Below are positions 9,860 through 21,091 of a stretch of 64,000 nt of DNA, in pieces. Under the pieces are notes generated by a model, which had not been told where the DNA came from, searched no databases, and saw only the letters and a list, made by a program, of their open reading frames with translations. A program made the translations under genes and the position numbers. Numbering within the stretch: position 1 is the stretch's first letter; each line of letters begins with the position of its first letter. This DNA is from Erodium maritimum (taxonomy: Eukaryota > Streptophyta > Magnoliopsida > Geraniales > Geraniaceae). The stretch spans positions 62,480,039 to 62,544,038 of the forward strand of contig OY997593.1 of NCBI GenBank assembly GCA_963921825.1, written 5' to 3'.

Positions 9860-11400
9860 ATCTCCAACAGATAAAATTCAATCAGTAAACTGAATAAATT
9901 TTATGAAGATCAAGCTTAAACACCAACAATCGATTCTAAACCTTTAGAATCTGAAACCAAGATCCTTGATTCACTCGATTAAGCTGAACTAATGCTCACC
10001 ACTTAATCGAGCTATGTAGGTAGGACTCCATCCAATCACATCCAATGTGACTCTTGGCTAGGGTATGTACTTATGTACACGGCTTACCCTATCTGTTACC
10101 CTAGCTCAACCTCAGGCTGAGAATCGTAGTCGGGTCCACCAATTTTCAACTATGGCTCGTCACTATGTAGGTGCTCCGCTAATGCGCACGACACCCACAT
10201 ATGTCGTCCAAACCTACTACCCCGCTTTCCCATGGATGCTCCGCTAATGCACACGACACCCATAGGACGGGGAGGTAGTAAGGTGTTGATAATTGGGAGG
10301 TATCGGACATGACCCGCTTTTACTTGTCCGGTTGTGTTTAAAACTTTGGCACATCCTAGATGCGATGAGCACATCAACTACATTCCAAATGCAATGATGC
10401 CTCAAATTACATCCAATGTAATTCTTCCTTCGAACCCGTCAACTACATCCAATGTAATGACGATTCTAAGGGCTCACACACAAGGATTAAAATTCCAATT
10501 TTATCTTTGCATGTGAGGTGATATGCTCGGTAAATAAAGTTAAGCATGCAATTCTAAAACACATAGAATTAATCATGCATAAACTAAACCAAGCATAAAG
10601 CGATAAATGTGCACATAATAGCCCCCTAAACTAACTCCCACTAGCTTCTTGAGCTCCACCGACTCCAAGCCGATGCCAACACCCGAAAAGCCACCAAATG
10701 ACCTTTTCTCCCTTTCTTCGTCTTGAGTAAAAAATTACAAATTAATACACGACTCGCAGGTCGGGAATAAATAAATATTACAAACAAGTGGTTCGACGAC
10801 CACACATTGAAAGAATAATTACATGCTAACTCTAACGACTCGCAGACTGTGAAAAGTGATAAATAATTAAATCGAGCTCGGGGCTATTATGTACACCATG
10901 CCAACATCACATCACACATCGTGTTATCAAACAAGCATGTTATCAAACATCATGTGATTTTCCGGTTTTAATTAATAGCCAAGTTTCGAAAATTTTTGAT
11001 GTTCGGTTTATCGAAACCGTTCAAAAATGAAACTTTTGAACATTTGATCTTCGAGTTCGTCATGACGGTTCCAAACTCGTCATAACTAACAAAACGGTTT
11101 AGCCTTGGCATATCAACCATCCAATGGTCATGCTTGGCCTAGCTCCGTCCAACGGAGCCCCGTTCGGTCCCGGTTTCGGCTCCCCGAGAGTCCCGCTCCC
11201 GAGACCCGAAAAATCAAATTTTTTTCAAAATTTCCAGATTTGAAATAATTTTCAAAAATTCATTTTACATGCATTAAATCCTTGAACAATAATTTAAAAC
11301 ATGTTATCAAACAATTTAGCAAAACAACATGCCAAAAACGAAACTTTCAAGCAAAACCTAAACTTTGAACACCGTCTTGTGAATCCCGAAGGTAGCACGG
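9860..11400. other. Copia untranslated leader and spacer
   Basis: Between the gag start and the primer-binding site is about 1.5 kb without any credible protein. It includes imperfect short repeats (10180-10260, CATCCAATGTGA-like phrases around 10030, 10390, 10410 and 10450) and AT-rich stretches. Long leaders occur in some plant Copia lineages. The segment has no visible function beyond that. Confidence 0.5.
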
Positions 11401-11411
11401 CTCTGATACCA
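11401..11411 (-). promoter_or_regulatory. primer-binding site, initiator Met tRNA type
   Basis: On the minus strand the sequence reads TGGTATCAGAG, complementary to the 3' end of plant initiator methionine tRNA and typical for Copia elements. It starts one base after the LTR end CCCAACA at 11413, fixing the 5' LTR as 11413-13099. Confidence 0.9.
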
Positions 11412-11412
11412 C

Positions 11413-13099
11413 TGTTGGGTCTCGAGGTATGGTTGGAGATGAACCAACTCGCAGCGGAAAATCAATGAAAACCAAGAGACGATTAAACCATGAAACAACT
11501 AACAAAGAATGGATTCACAAGAGAAAAATTCAGCACTATTTCTTACCAAAACAAGAACACCGGTTAACGGATGATTGGCTTGAGTCTCCAAGACGCCTAC
11601 GTATCCACATGGGAATCAAAGCCACGTAGTTCTTCTCTTTGAGTACTCAAGAACACAAAAATGGAGGTGGGAACTTGCCAAACCCGAAATTGCAAGGGAA
11701 GGGGGAGAGAAGTTGTGTTTCCTATTCTTGTCTAGTGTTTGTTATGTTGAAAAAAGATGACTTAAACATAACAAAACCCATACTTGTCCAACTAAAGGCA
11801 TGGGACAAGTATGGTGTCAAGTAAGGTGTAAATAGGACAAAGTATGGCAAGACAAGATTGGGTTAGGTGGTGAATCACCAACACCTTAATCCTTGTCTTG
11901 CTTACTTAGTACTAATTAATCAAGACTTGATTAATTAGTTCCATGGGCCTTGGTTGCATGGGCCTTTCATGGGCCTCTTGGAACATGGCCCGTGGCCATT
12001 TCCAACGAGGTCCCGTGATTCGCTCGTCGCCTCCAAGCCTTCCATACCGGAAATGTCCAACATTATCCGACGCGATCAATCCCAAGACTCCAAGCCTTGT
12101 CTCGATCCGTAAAGTCCTATTCACTTATGGGCACATGACCCAAAACCCAGTTTTGGTCATGTCCCGAGACAACTCCCTTTTGGCCATTCTCCATAAATGT
12201 GTCAATGAGTTTCATCCTCCGGTGTGACCCTTAGGTTTATGCATGTCAATAGATCAACGTAAAATCCCATTTTACTTGATCCTATTTAAGTGGCAACTAA
12301 CGAGACTTTAGTATTGCCTGACACTACATAACGAATCGACCCTGTCGATTCTAACCTTTCCGTCGTCCCAGTCATTATCCTTTTATCTCTGATATCTTGA
12401 TTGAGATAAGGCATAGAGACGTCATCCTTATTATTCTCAATCACCGTTCCTTGATATGTGAGATGACTGAAGATATGATACCCAGTATCATGTGCATGGC
12501 CATGCAATTCTTTCAGTCACTCTCGATCAAGCGGCCGAGAACCGATATCTTTCCCATACCTCAGTATGAGGGATAAATCCCTTAGCCGCCTTTCGTGTCA
12601 CTCATGTAGCCCGTCCCCAAGCCAATCCTGGCCGTTATAGAAGCCTTGTTACGGACAACGTTAGGCTCAGGTCAAACTCAGTTGTTGACTACATAGCGAT
12701 CACAAAGACTCCTTGGTCTAAGGATACATGACAAGATACGACACTTAATATGTTCATGACTTAATCTATGGCACATATTCAGGGCGGGTCGTCCAATATC
12801 ATGTCCCACATGATATCTATGATCAGACTCCGGAATCCTATTCCAATGACTAACAGAACGTAAGCCATAAAGAGCCATCTTTCATACTAGTCGCTTCTAG
12901 TGAAGCTTTGTTGACTAGGGACCCATCGAGTGTGATCTATCTCGATCTATGGTTCTATTCGCATGGTGGGCAGAGATCAAAGCACACATCGATATATTAC
13001 TCCAACACATAAGTAATATAAAGCCGCTTTAATTTTATTGCTAACGATGATATATACATTTGGACATTTAGGATTAAGCTACGGGCATTAAGACTAACA
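11413..13099 (-). repeat. Copia 5' LTR, full length
   Basis: 1687 bp. On the minus strand it starts TGTTAGTCTTAATG and ends CCCAACA directly before the primer-binding site, so it has the canonical TG...CA ends. 12301-13099 is shared with the truncated 3' LTR at 5529-6327. 11413-12300 has no counterpart in the left LTR. It abuts the LINE at 13100. Confidence 0.85.
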
Positions 13100-13435
13100 T
13101 TACTCCCCCGGTAAGTCAGCGTGCGTCGTCCTCCCTTGACTGATAATGGTAGGGCTCCTGAACGCGAGATTGTTGACTCCGAAGTGGTAAAGAAGTAATT
13201 CATCAACTGTTGGTGGTACAATTGCCACCTATACACTAGGGAGAAGGTACAGTCGACTAAACCCTCCTTGGCCTTCCCAGCACTCATTCCTGGAGGCGAG
13301 GGTGCTTGAAGCCCCCCGCCGCTGCTGAAGACGCCACATTCGACGCCGCTGATTCTTCATCCTCCGCTAAGTCCTCCTCTCTCTCAGCCCTCTTGTTTCT
13401 CGACAGTGATGGCATCGGATCACATGGTAACCAAC

Positions 13436-15205
13436 CTACGTGTATCTCAGCGTCCTCTGCTTGCCGCTGGCCCCACCGCCCCATATCTTCCTGCCTCGGA
13501 GGTGTCCATGGTGTCCCCTTGCCTGGCCGCCCTTCCCTGATCCACCCAAGTATGTCCAGTTTGTCCCTGGGACGACCTTCCCATGTTTCTCCTTTTCAAG
13601 CGCCGATCTCGGATCCCCTGGTGCCTTCAGCGAGGATCCCCGTACACCCCCCTCGACCGGACAGACCGGGAAGAGATGCCCCGCGCAACAGCACCCGAAA
13701 CAGTACTCAGGTAAATATTCATACGAGATATTCAAGCGAGTTCTTACCTGAGAAACAGACAAGCGGAACCAAAGTTGACTTTGTAAGGGGACCCAAATAT
13801 CGGCCCTGATTCTGATCTTCATGAAGTCTCCCCAACAGAGACCCTCCTTGGCCACATCTACACCCTGGCGAACTCCCAACGTGTTTCCTATTCTGAAACC
13901 CACATCTCTCATCCAAGCCCCCATTGGCAGATTCGAAACCCGCGCCCAGACCGAGAAATGATGGAATTGCAGGTTCGAGATATGCATGTGGGCCCTTAGG
14001 TCCGTAAACAAGTCTAGAGAGTCCCAAAAGGACCAAGGTTCGCCCAACAAGACCCTTTCCCTCTCCTTAGACGATCGGAAGAAGAAAGCGACTAGACCGC
14101 CCTCCAGAGGTTTGGCCTCGACTTTCATTCCCCATACATCCTCTATTCGCGCCACTACTGACTTCAAATAGATTTTCCTAGTAGTCAGGACTTTTGCTGC
14201 CAGCGCGAATCGATACAGATTCTCATGTCCAGTGACCTCTTGCACTGGCACTACGACCTCCTGGATCCTCGTAGCGCCCATCTGGGAGTCCAAAACCCCA
14301 ATCTGCTCCCTCGAGGATCGACTCTGTCCGAGATAGGGGTCCACCGGATGGACCCTAGAAACCGGGTAGTTCTTACCCGCTTGGGTCGGGTTCGAGCCCA
14401 ACCCACGGTGCTGACCCGGCACGGGGTCCTTGCCGCCCCACTCGCCCAGTCGATCTGGCCCCTCAGCAGTGTTCCGGCCTGCTCCAAACCTCGCAGCCAA
14501 CCGGGCTACATCGCCTCCACCACCCTGGGCCCAGACCAACTTCTGGCCTAGCGTAGCAGCCCACCGGGCATCGCCCATGAAACCACGATCCAGGCCCGCC
14601 TCCCGCTCAACCCTACCCGGTTCCGCAGCCGCCACACCCTTCCCCTTTCTTCGGCGCCAAGCAACTGCCTCCGGTGTCTCCTCTGGCGTCTCCTCCGGCG
14701 TGAATGTCGAGTCCGAGGAGATCGGGATAGACGTGTGCTCCTCCCCCATTGACGCCGCCATTAGAGGGTCAACTCCCCTGCCACCGTCGACACGAGCAGT
14801 TCTCGTCCCCCTCACGCTCCTCCCAATCCCGCTGCCCAGCCTCCTTGGCCGGGGGCCCTTCGCCGGCGTACGGCGGAGACAGGCCAGTCTCGACCGAACT
14901 CGGCCACCAGGAACCCAGCCCGCCTCCTCCATGGCCGAGAACTGCAACGTCGACGTCGATCCTTCCCTATCCGTCCATGTTCCCTCCGACAGCACGGGGT
15001 CATCATCCCCCGTGATCATCACAACCGGAGACGCCGACCCCGAGTCCACCCCTGACCGCGCCCCTATCGAGACCTGCCGATCACGTTCCTTAGCCGCCTC
15101 CTCCCTTCCCTCCAAACCTGATCCGAACACCGAGTCCCTGGGTTCAAACTCCGATAGCCGAGGCCCCATATGCACCCCGCCTTCCATCTCCCCCGAGAAA
15201 GCCAT
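13436..15205 (-). CDS. LINE ORF1 protein (DUF4283 plus CCHC zinc knuckle)
   Basis: This is the nucleic-acid-binding ORF1 protein of a plant L1-type LINE, which coats its RNA in the retrotransposition particle. The 589-codon frame starts at an ATG shortly after a leader. Residues 1-300 are Arg/Gly/Pro-rich and low in complexity. About 330-475 is a DUF4283 domain, including YRFALAAKVL and FRSSKERERVLLGEPW. A zinc knuckle of the form CX2CX4HX4C follows at C502, C505, H510 and C515. The uninterrupted frame suggests a fairly recent insertion, although the element has lost ORF2. The opposite-strand frame at 14430-15293 is a shadow caused by high GC content. Confidence 0.85.
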   Translation of the reverse strand: MAFSGEMEGGVHMGPRLSEFEPRDSVFGSGLEGREEAAKERDRQVSIGARSGVDSGSASPVVMITGDDDPVLSEGTWTDREGSTSTLQFSAMEEAGWVPGGRVRSRLACLRRTPAKGPRPRRLGSGIGRSVRGTRTARVDGGRGVDPLMAASMGEEHTSIPISSDSTFTPEETPEETPEAVAWRRRKGKGVAAAEPGRVEREAGLDRGFMGDARWAATLGQKLVWAQGGGGDVARLAARFGAGRNTAEGPDRLGEWGGKDPVPGQHRGLGSNPTQAGKNYPVSRVHPVDPYLGQSRSSREQIGVLDSQMGATRIQEVVVPVQEVTGHENLYRFALAAKVLTTRKIYLKSVVARIEDVWGMKVEAKPLEGGLVAFFFRSSKERERVLLGEPWSFWDSLDLFTDLRAHMHISNLQFHHFSVWARVSNLPMGAWMRDVGFRIGNTLGVRQGVDVAKEGLCWGDFMKIRIRADIWVPLQSQLWFRLSVSQVRTRLNISYEYLPEYCFGCCCAGHLFPVCPVEGGVRGSSLKAPGDPRSALEKEKHGKVVPGTNWTYLGGSGKGGQARGHHGHLRGRKIWGGGASGKQRTLRYT

Positions 15206-15224
15206 GAGAGTACAAGAAGCTCCA

Positions 15225-15247
15225 CAAAACTCTAACCCTAACCCTAG
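15225..15247 (-). promoter_or_regulatory. double telobox in the LINE leader
   Basis: The plus strand reads CTCTAACCCTAACCCTAG just upstream of ORF1. Telobox motifs (AAACCCTAA) are common near transcription starts of plant translation-related genes. Here they sit where the LINE's internal promoter or leader would be, about 25-40 nt before the ORF1 start codon. Confidence 0.5.
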
Positions 15248-15299
15248 TAGAGCAAATAGGAGAGCTGCGCTTTTAAAATTTATGCATAGTTAAACGATA

Positions 15300-17117
15300 A
15301 AAATAGTCTCTCCTAATAGTTGGATTTGTCTAATCGTCGGTTTATTTGAGCCTTTGGTTGGCAATATGGTCCAATTTGAATGTTTGGCCTTTTATGTTCA
15401 TTAAGTTCAGTATAGTGTGCCGTAATCGGGCTTTTGGTTGGGCCCTTTTTACGCTCCTGATTTCAATTCTTATAGAATTGAATTGTAAAGTAACAAGCTA
15501 TCCTTATAAACTCGAGCTTTAGTGAAACAATCAACCCAGTGTATCAAACGATAATTTGCAGGCTCTGTGAGTTATGTTAGGGTTTTTGTTATTGTTAGGA
15601 TTTTCTTTTTTTTAGGGTTTTCTTCGAGCCGTCTTTAGTCACCGTGATGTTGCCTTCTTCCCGTCACCAACGACGTGCCTCTCGATCTTGTTCAAGACCA
15701 CCTCTACAATTTCGATGGTTGTCACCTAGCTCACCTCGACATCACTCGATCTCCCTACCTTAGAGCCCCTCGACCTTCCTATATTTGATCATCTCTTCTA
15801 ATAAACCTCCTCCGCCTCTAGAGCCGCTACTAGCACGTCCATCTCCCTGGCCTTCACCGATGCACCCTCCTCGATCCCTCTCTCGATTCTGGATCAAGCT
15901 AATCGATTGAGTCTTTTTTATTTTATCTGATTTCTTCTTTGTAGGGTCAATGACTAGTGAGGAGATATTCAAGTATTTTTCTTGGGAGGGAACCCTGATT
16001 CACGTATATCCTCCCAATAAAACAGTCGAGTTCAGGGACCTACACAGGGAGGGTCCCTTGTTAAAGTCGATCCTCTATATGTTACTGATGAGGTCAAGTT
16101 TGGTTTCCAACCAGACAAAACGAGTCATCTCCATAAGATCAAGCAGCGTTCATGCACCACCTTTAGCAGCCCTCATCAGTTTCGTCAACTTCGTAGTTTA
16201 ATTTTTGTTTGCTTTTGTGGCTTTTACAAACCGTGTTATACGGTCACCTTTTGTTAGAGTTTTTGTTTGGGGGACCTTTTGGCACCCTAAACGTGTAATG
16301 ACTCTTTTTAAGTACTAATGAAATTCGTACTTTTCGCTAAAAAAAACTTGAGCTTTAATTCAATCCCCCAAAAAGTATTTCCTTAGAGCTCGCTCTCTCG
16401 TCTCCCATTTAAGGGTTATAGTGATAGTATGAGTTCTTCGACGAAAATGACGGTGGAAATCGATGTTGGTGCCAATGGTTCCTCCTCTAGGGCACCTAGT
16501 GCTTCTCGTCTCCTCTTCCCAAGGCGTGGTACCGCTTGGTATAAAGAGGGTGAAGGAGGTCGGGTTCATTTTTGCGGCCTAGGAAAAGAAGGTTATCCCT
16601 CGTCGGCGGTGGGAGGTAGAGGACTTTGGTAGGGAGTCCTTCTAGAGGGGATCCTGGAGTTTGGTGTGACAGATGTCGACTAGAGGTTCAAGGTAGAGAA
16701 CTGTCCTCCTTCGTTGTTTCGATACGCCATGCAACGCCAACAAAGATGGAAAGATCAGGAATGACATTTCATGGACCAGACATGCAAGGCGTTGGGGATG
16801 ACTGGACGACGTTGAAAAGGAGGTTGAGGAAGGGACTAGTGTCTCAGAGGTGTCTTTCGAACCTACAGAGTTTTTCCATACGGGGAAACCAAGATCACAG
16901 GTCCCCTAGGCTTCAATAAGTCACGAGGGGCCTCGGGTTCGGGGTAGAGCGGGTCATGGGAGTGACCTATAGGGCATCTAGTTACGAGAAAGGCCCGAGA
17001 GGCACAGGTGCTCACATTTAGACGGGAGTGGGAAAGCTCTAGACCTGTATGGGGGTCTCGCCATCTATGTTACAAAGGCCTAAACTTTGCCTACGTAGTT
17101 GATGCTAAGGTATATAC
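15300..17117. other. transposon debris with a LINE-like 3' tail
   Basis: No gene is recognised. 16190-16347 (TTTTGTTTGGGGGACC, then AATGAAATTCGTACTTTTCG and a run of A) has the look of a plus-strand LINE 3' untranslated tail with poly-A, so 15950-16347 may be a heavily truncated LINE. Open frames at 16429-16919 are short, overlap in different frames and match nothing I recognise. Confidence 0.35.
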
Positions 17118-18445
17118 CACCAAGTCTTTTTTCTGGCAATTTTTTTGGTGATTTGCTTGCGGATATGTGGCATATGCGGATGTGGTGGCATGGCCTCTAG
17201 AGGATGGTGCGATTGGCTTCTTCTTTTGGTAAGCGAAAGAGAGGGCTCGTATGAGGCCATGGGACCTTGGTGTTTCGGCGCTCCCTGGTCTTATTTGCGG
17301 AGTCATAGGATTTTACATGTCTTGTTGGGGCGCACTATGCAGCGGTGGGGGGCAGCAAGCATCTCACCTCGCCCAATGAGCAATTCATGGTCTAATGGGA
17401 GGTATGCTCGTATTATTGTCTCACTGGACGTATAGTAGCAGTGGTTCGACTAACTACCGACAATGTACTATTTTACTATCTTGGGAGTCATCACTCTTGT
17501 GATTTTGGAGCCCTACACTGTAAGAACCGCCCCCGGTCGATCTCGGTCGAACCGGTGATTTCGGGTGAAAGTTGACTTTCGGTCGGAAAAGTCAACCGAT
17601 GACTCCGGGGGTCATTCGGGACCTTTCCGGGACCCAAAAAGATTATCCGTCGTTACGGTTAACTTAGTTGGGTCGTTTCCTTTCAAATGACCGTCCTTGT
17701 GAAAAAGTCAACTTTCGGTCAAACATAGACTATTTATCGACTAAACTTAATTAAATTAGAGATGCTGGAAATAATTAAGGACAAGATGGTCCCCACATGG
17801 ACACTTGTCCATGTTAGCTTGGAAGGGAAGAAAATGGGTTAAAAGGACCCTTTTGACCTTCCTTAGTTAGTTTTGAGAGGATAAAAGCTAAGGGGCACTT
17901 TAGACTTTACAAATATTAGGTTTTAAAGCAAGTTGGGAACAAAATTCAGCTCATATTGCTTGGTGTAGGCGAAATCTACAAGGAGAGGAGAGAAGAATAG
18001 CTTCCATTGAAGCTTGAAGAAGAAGCAAGAGAAAAGGAGCTCCTCTAAGGCCGTTTCTTCACCAAAGCTTCTCAAAAACTTCACCATCTTCATCATCTCA
18101 TCATTCCAAAGGTAAGTAAGCTCTCATAATCTCATTTCAATCCATTTCAAGGTATGGGTCTCCTTAGAAATTGCATGAACTAGTTAGGTTTTTTAGTATT
18201 TGTTGTTAGATGATTGTTTAAGAGAAGAAGGAGATTGATTTATGTAGAAATCAATTGTTTTTTGTTGTTTTTGGGTTGGAAATTTGTTGGGTGATTGTTG
18301 TTTTGATGAGTCCCACTTTGGGTAGTGAAGTAGTGAAGTTATGAGACTGATTTGGAGGTTTTGGGTGGTTAAAAATGGAGTTTTTGGTGTTGATTTCGTG
18401 GGAAGGAGGCTGGAGGAAGAAGAAGGACGAAACAAGTCTGGGCCG

Positions 18446-18517
18446 TCACGGATCCGTGATGGCACACGTCACGGGTCCGTGACGTCATCCTTGACGGGGA
18501 GCCTCACGGCTCCGTGA
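18446..18517. repeat. palindrome array, core TCACGGNNCCGTGA, three copies
   Basis: Copies lie at 18446-18459 (NN = AT), 18469-18482 (GT) and 18504-18517 (CT). Spacings are 23 and 35 bp. The same array with five copies at exact 35-bp spacing occupies the matching place in the LTR at 41306-44097. The cores embed TGACG and ACGTCA motifs recognised by plant TGA-type bZIP factors in other contexts. Confidence 0.85.
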
Positions 18518-19260
18518 CCCGAACCGTGGCAGACCAGTTTTGGCCCTTTTGAGTCCTTTTTGGGTGTTTTCGTTCAATTCGAAAGGCTATTTTGAGCCGA
18601 ATGTTTGGGGGTTTTAACTTGGGTGTTTGCCTCTTAAACCACCCTTGATTAGTCTTTAATTCTAGTGTTAATTTGTGATCCTAGACTTTATTCTCGAGCT
18701 CGGAGGTGGAGACTACTCGCCGGTTGTGTGATTAAGCTTTGGAAAGCACTTGAGGTAGGCAAGAGTGGTAAATTTCCGCTTATAATTTAAAGACTACTAA
18801 TAGTATGCATAAAGGATGTTAATAACCGGAAGAGTCTTAGTTTGCATATAGGATGTGATTCACTAGATTAACCGCTTTCAATTATGGGAATTGTCGTGCT
18901 GTAGATTCATATGTGGCCATGTCGAGCCTTAGGATTGATTGTTGTTTGTGTTGATTGTGGTTAATAGTCCTTAATTGTCGGTGTATAGTATGTCCTTTGG
19001 TTAGTCTAAGATTCATATTAAACTATACGAATTATGATAATTGTGATATGAATGGTTGCTTCGTGACATGATTGGTTGAGTGAATGTGTTGAATGTGATA
19101 TGATTGTACCTTGTGATATGATCGGGTGAATGATAGACCGATGGGACGTGTTTGGTAAGTCGTGTCGGTAAGCTTGATTGGTAAGATGAGTTCGGTGTAA
19201 TGTGTTGTGTTTGGTATTGTGTGTTATTGTTGTTTACTTGCCCCGAGGTGTGTTTCCGGG

Positions 19261-19600
19261 AAGACTTGTTTCACCCCGATGCTACGTGTTCCGGGAAGAC
19301 ACCTAGGCCGATGGGTATTCGGGTATGGTGTATTGTTGTCTCACCCCGATGCTACGTGTTCCGGGAAGACTTGTTTCACCCCGATGTTACGTGTTCCAGG
19401 AAGACACCTAGGCCGATGGGTATTCCGGTATGGTGTATTGTTGTCTCACCCCGATGCTACGTGTTCCGGGAAGACTTGTTTCACCCCGATGCTGTGTGTT
19501 CCGGGAAGACATCTAGACCGAGGAGTATTCCGGTATGATGTATTTGTTTCACCCCGATGTTGTGTGTTCCGGGAAGATATCTAGGCCGATGTGTGTTCCG
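19261..19600 (+). repeat. 105-bp tandem repeat in LTR B, about 3.2 copies
   Basis: AAGACTTGTTTCACCCCGAT recurs at 19261, 19366 and 19471, exactly 105 bp apart, with a degenerate fourth start near 19576. Each unit contains two or three degenerate subunits built on CACCCCGATG and TGTTCCGGGAAGA. It explains the overlapping open frames at 19200-19584, which are not genes. Confidence 0.85.
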
Positions 19601-20128
19601 GTACGATATGTTGAGTTCGTGTGTGTATCATTGTCTTGTGGTTTAATTATCTATATTTTGGTACTCGTGTGTTTCTTTCGTTTGTTTCTATTGGCGAATA
19701 AGTTGTATTCATGTTGATCTCTAAATGTGTTGTCTTTTAGCAACTGTACTAATTGAGAATTTTGGTGACGAAGCGGGAGTCCTTTTTCCCTTTACTACTT
19801 TTTCCTACTGAGCGTAAGCTCACCCCCTCTGTTTTTACTGTTTTACAGGTTTCGTTGGGAAGTAGGCTTAGAGGTCGTCTCAGGGCTCGGGAGCTCGTTG
19901 AGGGTCCGGGTGGTTGCATGTATTAGAGACGTACTTTCTATCTTCGTACTAAACTATGTTTTTCTTTACTTGTTTGGAACTGAGCGTTTGACTCATATTT
20001 ATCAGAATTGTTTATTTTGGAACTAAATTCGGAGTTTGAATTCGTTTTAATTTACTTTTAAATTTATTATTATTATTATTCCTAGTTCATGGCTCGAGTC
20101 CGGTCGAAACCGGATTTGGGGCGTGACA

Positions 20129-21091
20129 CTATGAATCAAGGGAGGACGACTCACGTTGGATCCTTGAAGGAGTACATAGTCCACCTTGATGCCAACTTTT
20201 CGGAAAAGAGTTTGTTTTGTCCTAACTCATTGTTTGGAGTAGTTGTACCCTAGTCTTCGTTTTTTTATCGTATCATCCATCTCCAGGCATCCATATGGAA
20301 CATTTAGGCATCTAAGCATTTTCTCTGTTGTTATTACTTTGTGTCCCAATTTGTTTTGGACTTTTCATCTTGATTATTAGTATTTGACTTATTATTGTCC
20401 CATTTCAGGTCGGGATTTTACTTTCCTTAATATTATGGTTATGATTATAGTTCAAAAAAAAACTAGCTATCCTTGTATGTATCTGCCCAATGCCCAGTAA
20501 ATTGTTTATACCGTAAAAAAAATGATTGTAAGATCAAGCACGAACTACAATATACAAAATAACTGAAGAGGCCATACATTTTTTCTCTTCAAAATAAAAA
20601 GGGGAAATATAAAAATCTACCCCAAAATATTAGTTGTGACGCATTCATAAGAGCAAATAGTGCATGACTACAACCGATTCATCGCCAACAGTTGATGAAC
20701 TGCACGTTTCTGATTCACAATAGTAAATCGAACCAAGTGATTCAAGTTTCGGGTTCACTAATTAGTGAACTTAAACCTTGAAAACCAAACATTGTATCGT
20801 GAGTTTTTCGATTCGCGATTAACTAATTAATGAATAGAATCATGGTTTGTATATGATGGAGGTGCTCTTCTACAATAAGATGACAATATCAAATATATTT
20901 ATGAAATTATGTCTAAATTATTTCTTGAATCTTAGCTTGGAAAAAAAACATTCTGGAGACACACAAGTTAATGCAGAGATCCTGCGACAAAGTACAAACT
21001 CAGAATGGAGATCGGAAAAACAAAGAAATCATTGTAGAACACACAAGTCCATTGTAGGGATCCTCCAAAGTAGAGACTTAGAAATGGAGGA
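20129..21091. other. duplicated 3' flank of P450 copy 1
   Basis: This is shared with 25670-26620. It contains a LINE-like tail (20330-20462, ending in a poly-A run after ATTATGGTTATG) that is also present in the other unit (25850-26003), so the tail was inserted before the duplication. No gene is recognised in the remainder. Confidence 0.5.

Larger units (their letters stand above)
5529..13099 (-). mobile_element. Ty1/Copia retrotransposon, minus strand, unequal LTRs and broken coding region
   Basis: Two LTR copies flank an internal region read on the minus strand as gag, protease, integrase, reverse transcriptase and RNase H, the Copia order. A primer-binding site complementary to initiator methionine tRNA lies next to the right (5') LTR, and a polypurine tract lies next to the left (3') LTR. 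The LTRs share 799 aligned bases with about ten differences by eye, yet the coding region has many stops, frameshifts and catalytic deletions. The left LTR lacks 888 bp of the right one. The outer flanks are a Harbinger element on the left and a LINE on the right, with no TSD. Confidence 0.85.
13100..15290 (-). mobile_element. LINE (L1-like) 5' part with intact ORF1
   Basis: A minus-strand LINE with its 5' end near 15290 (GCGCAGCTCTCC, shared with the LINE at 48080-48100), a leader with two telobox repeats, and a 589-codon ORF1. Downstream of ORF1 (13100-13435) no endonuclease or RT follows, because the Copia LTR begins at 13099. All of ORF2 is therefore missing. Confidence 0.8.
17519..20128 (+). 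mobile_element. solo LTR B (Ty3/gypsy-type)
   Basis: A 2.6-kb element begins TGTAAGAACCGCCCCCGG and ends GAGTCCGGTCGAAACCGG, then GGATTTGGGGCGTGACA. The same ends, inverted, bound the copy at 41306-44097. There are no coding domains or a second LTR, so it is a solo LTR. The 5-bp repeat ACACT occurs at 17515-17519 and 20126-20130 and overlaps the terminal bases. The empty site survives in the duplicate unit near 25670 (CTTACACAATC). Inside are a palindrome array (18446-18517) and a 105-bp tandem array (19261-19600). Confidence 0.8.

Noticed and set aside
11401..11420. tRNA-like sequence CTCTGATACCA
   Set aside because: It is the primer-binding site of the Copia element next to the LTR end. 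No cloverleaf is present.
14430..15293. 287-codon plus-strand open frame
   Set aside because: It lies antisense to the intact LINE ORF1, is Pro/Ser/Arg-rich with no domain, and is explained by the GC-rich codon pattern of the real frame.
16429..16919. Possible gene from two adjacent plus-strand frames
   Set aside because: The frames are not joined by splice sites, have no recognised domain and lie among retroelement debris.
19200..19584. Two overlapping 112- and 125-codon frames with internally repeated peptides
   Set aside because: They are a by-product of the 105-bp tandem repeat, whose period is a multiple of three and so keeps several frames open.
19261..19600. CRISPR-like periodic repeat
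   Set aside because: Units are contiguous 105-bp tandem copies with no unique spacers, within a plant LTR.
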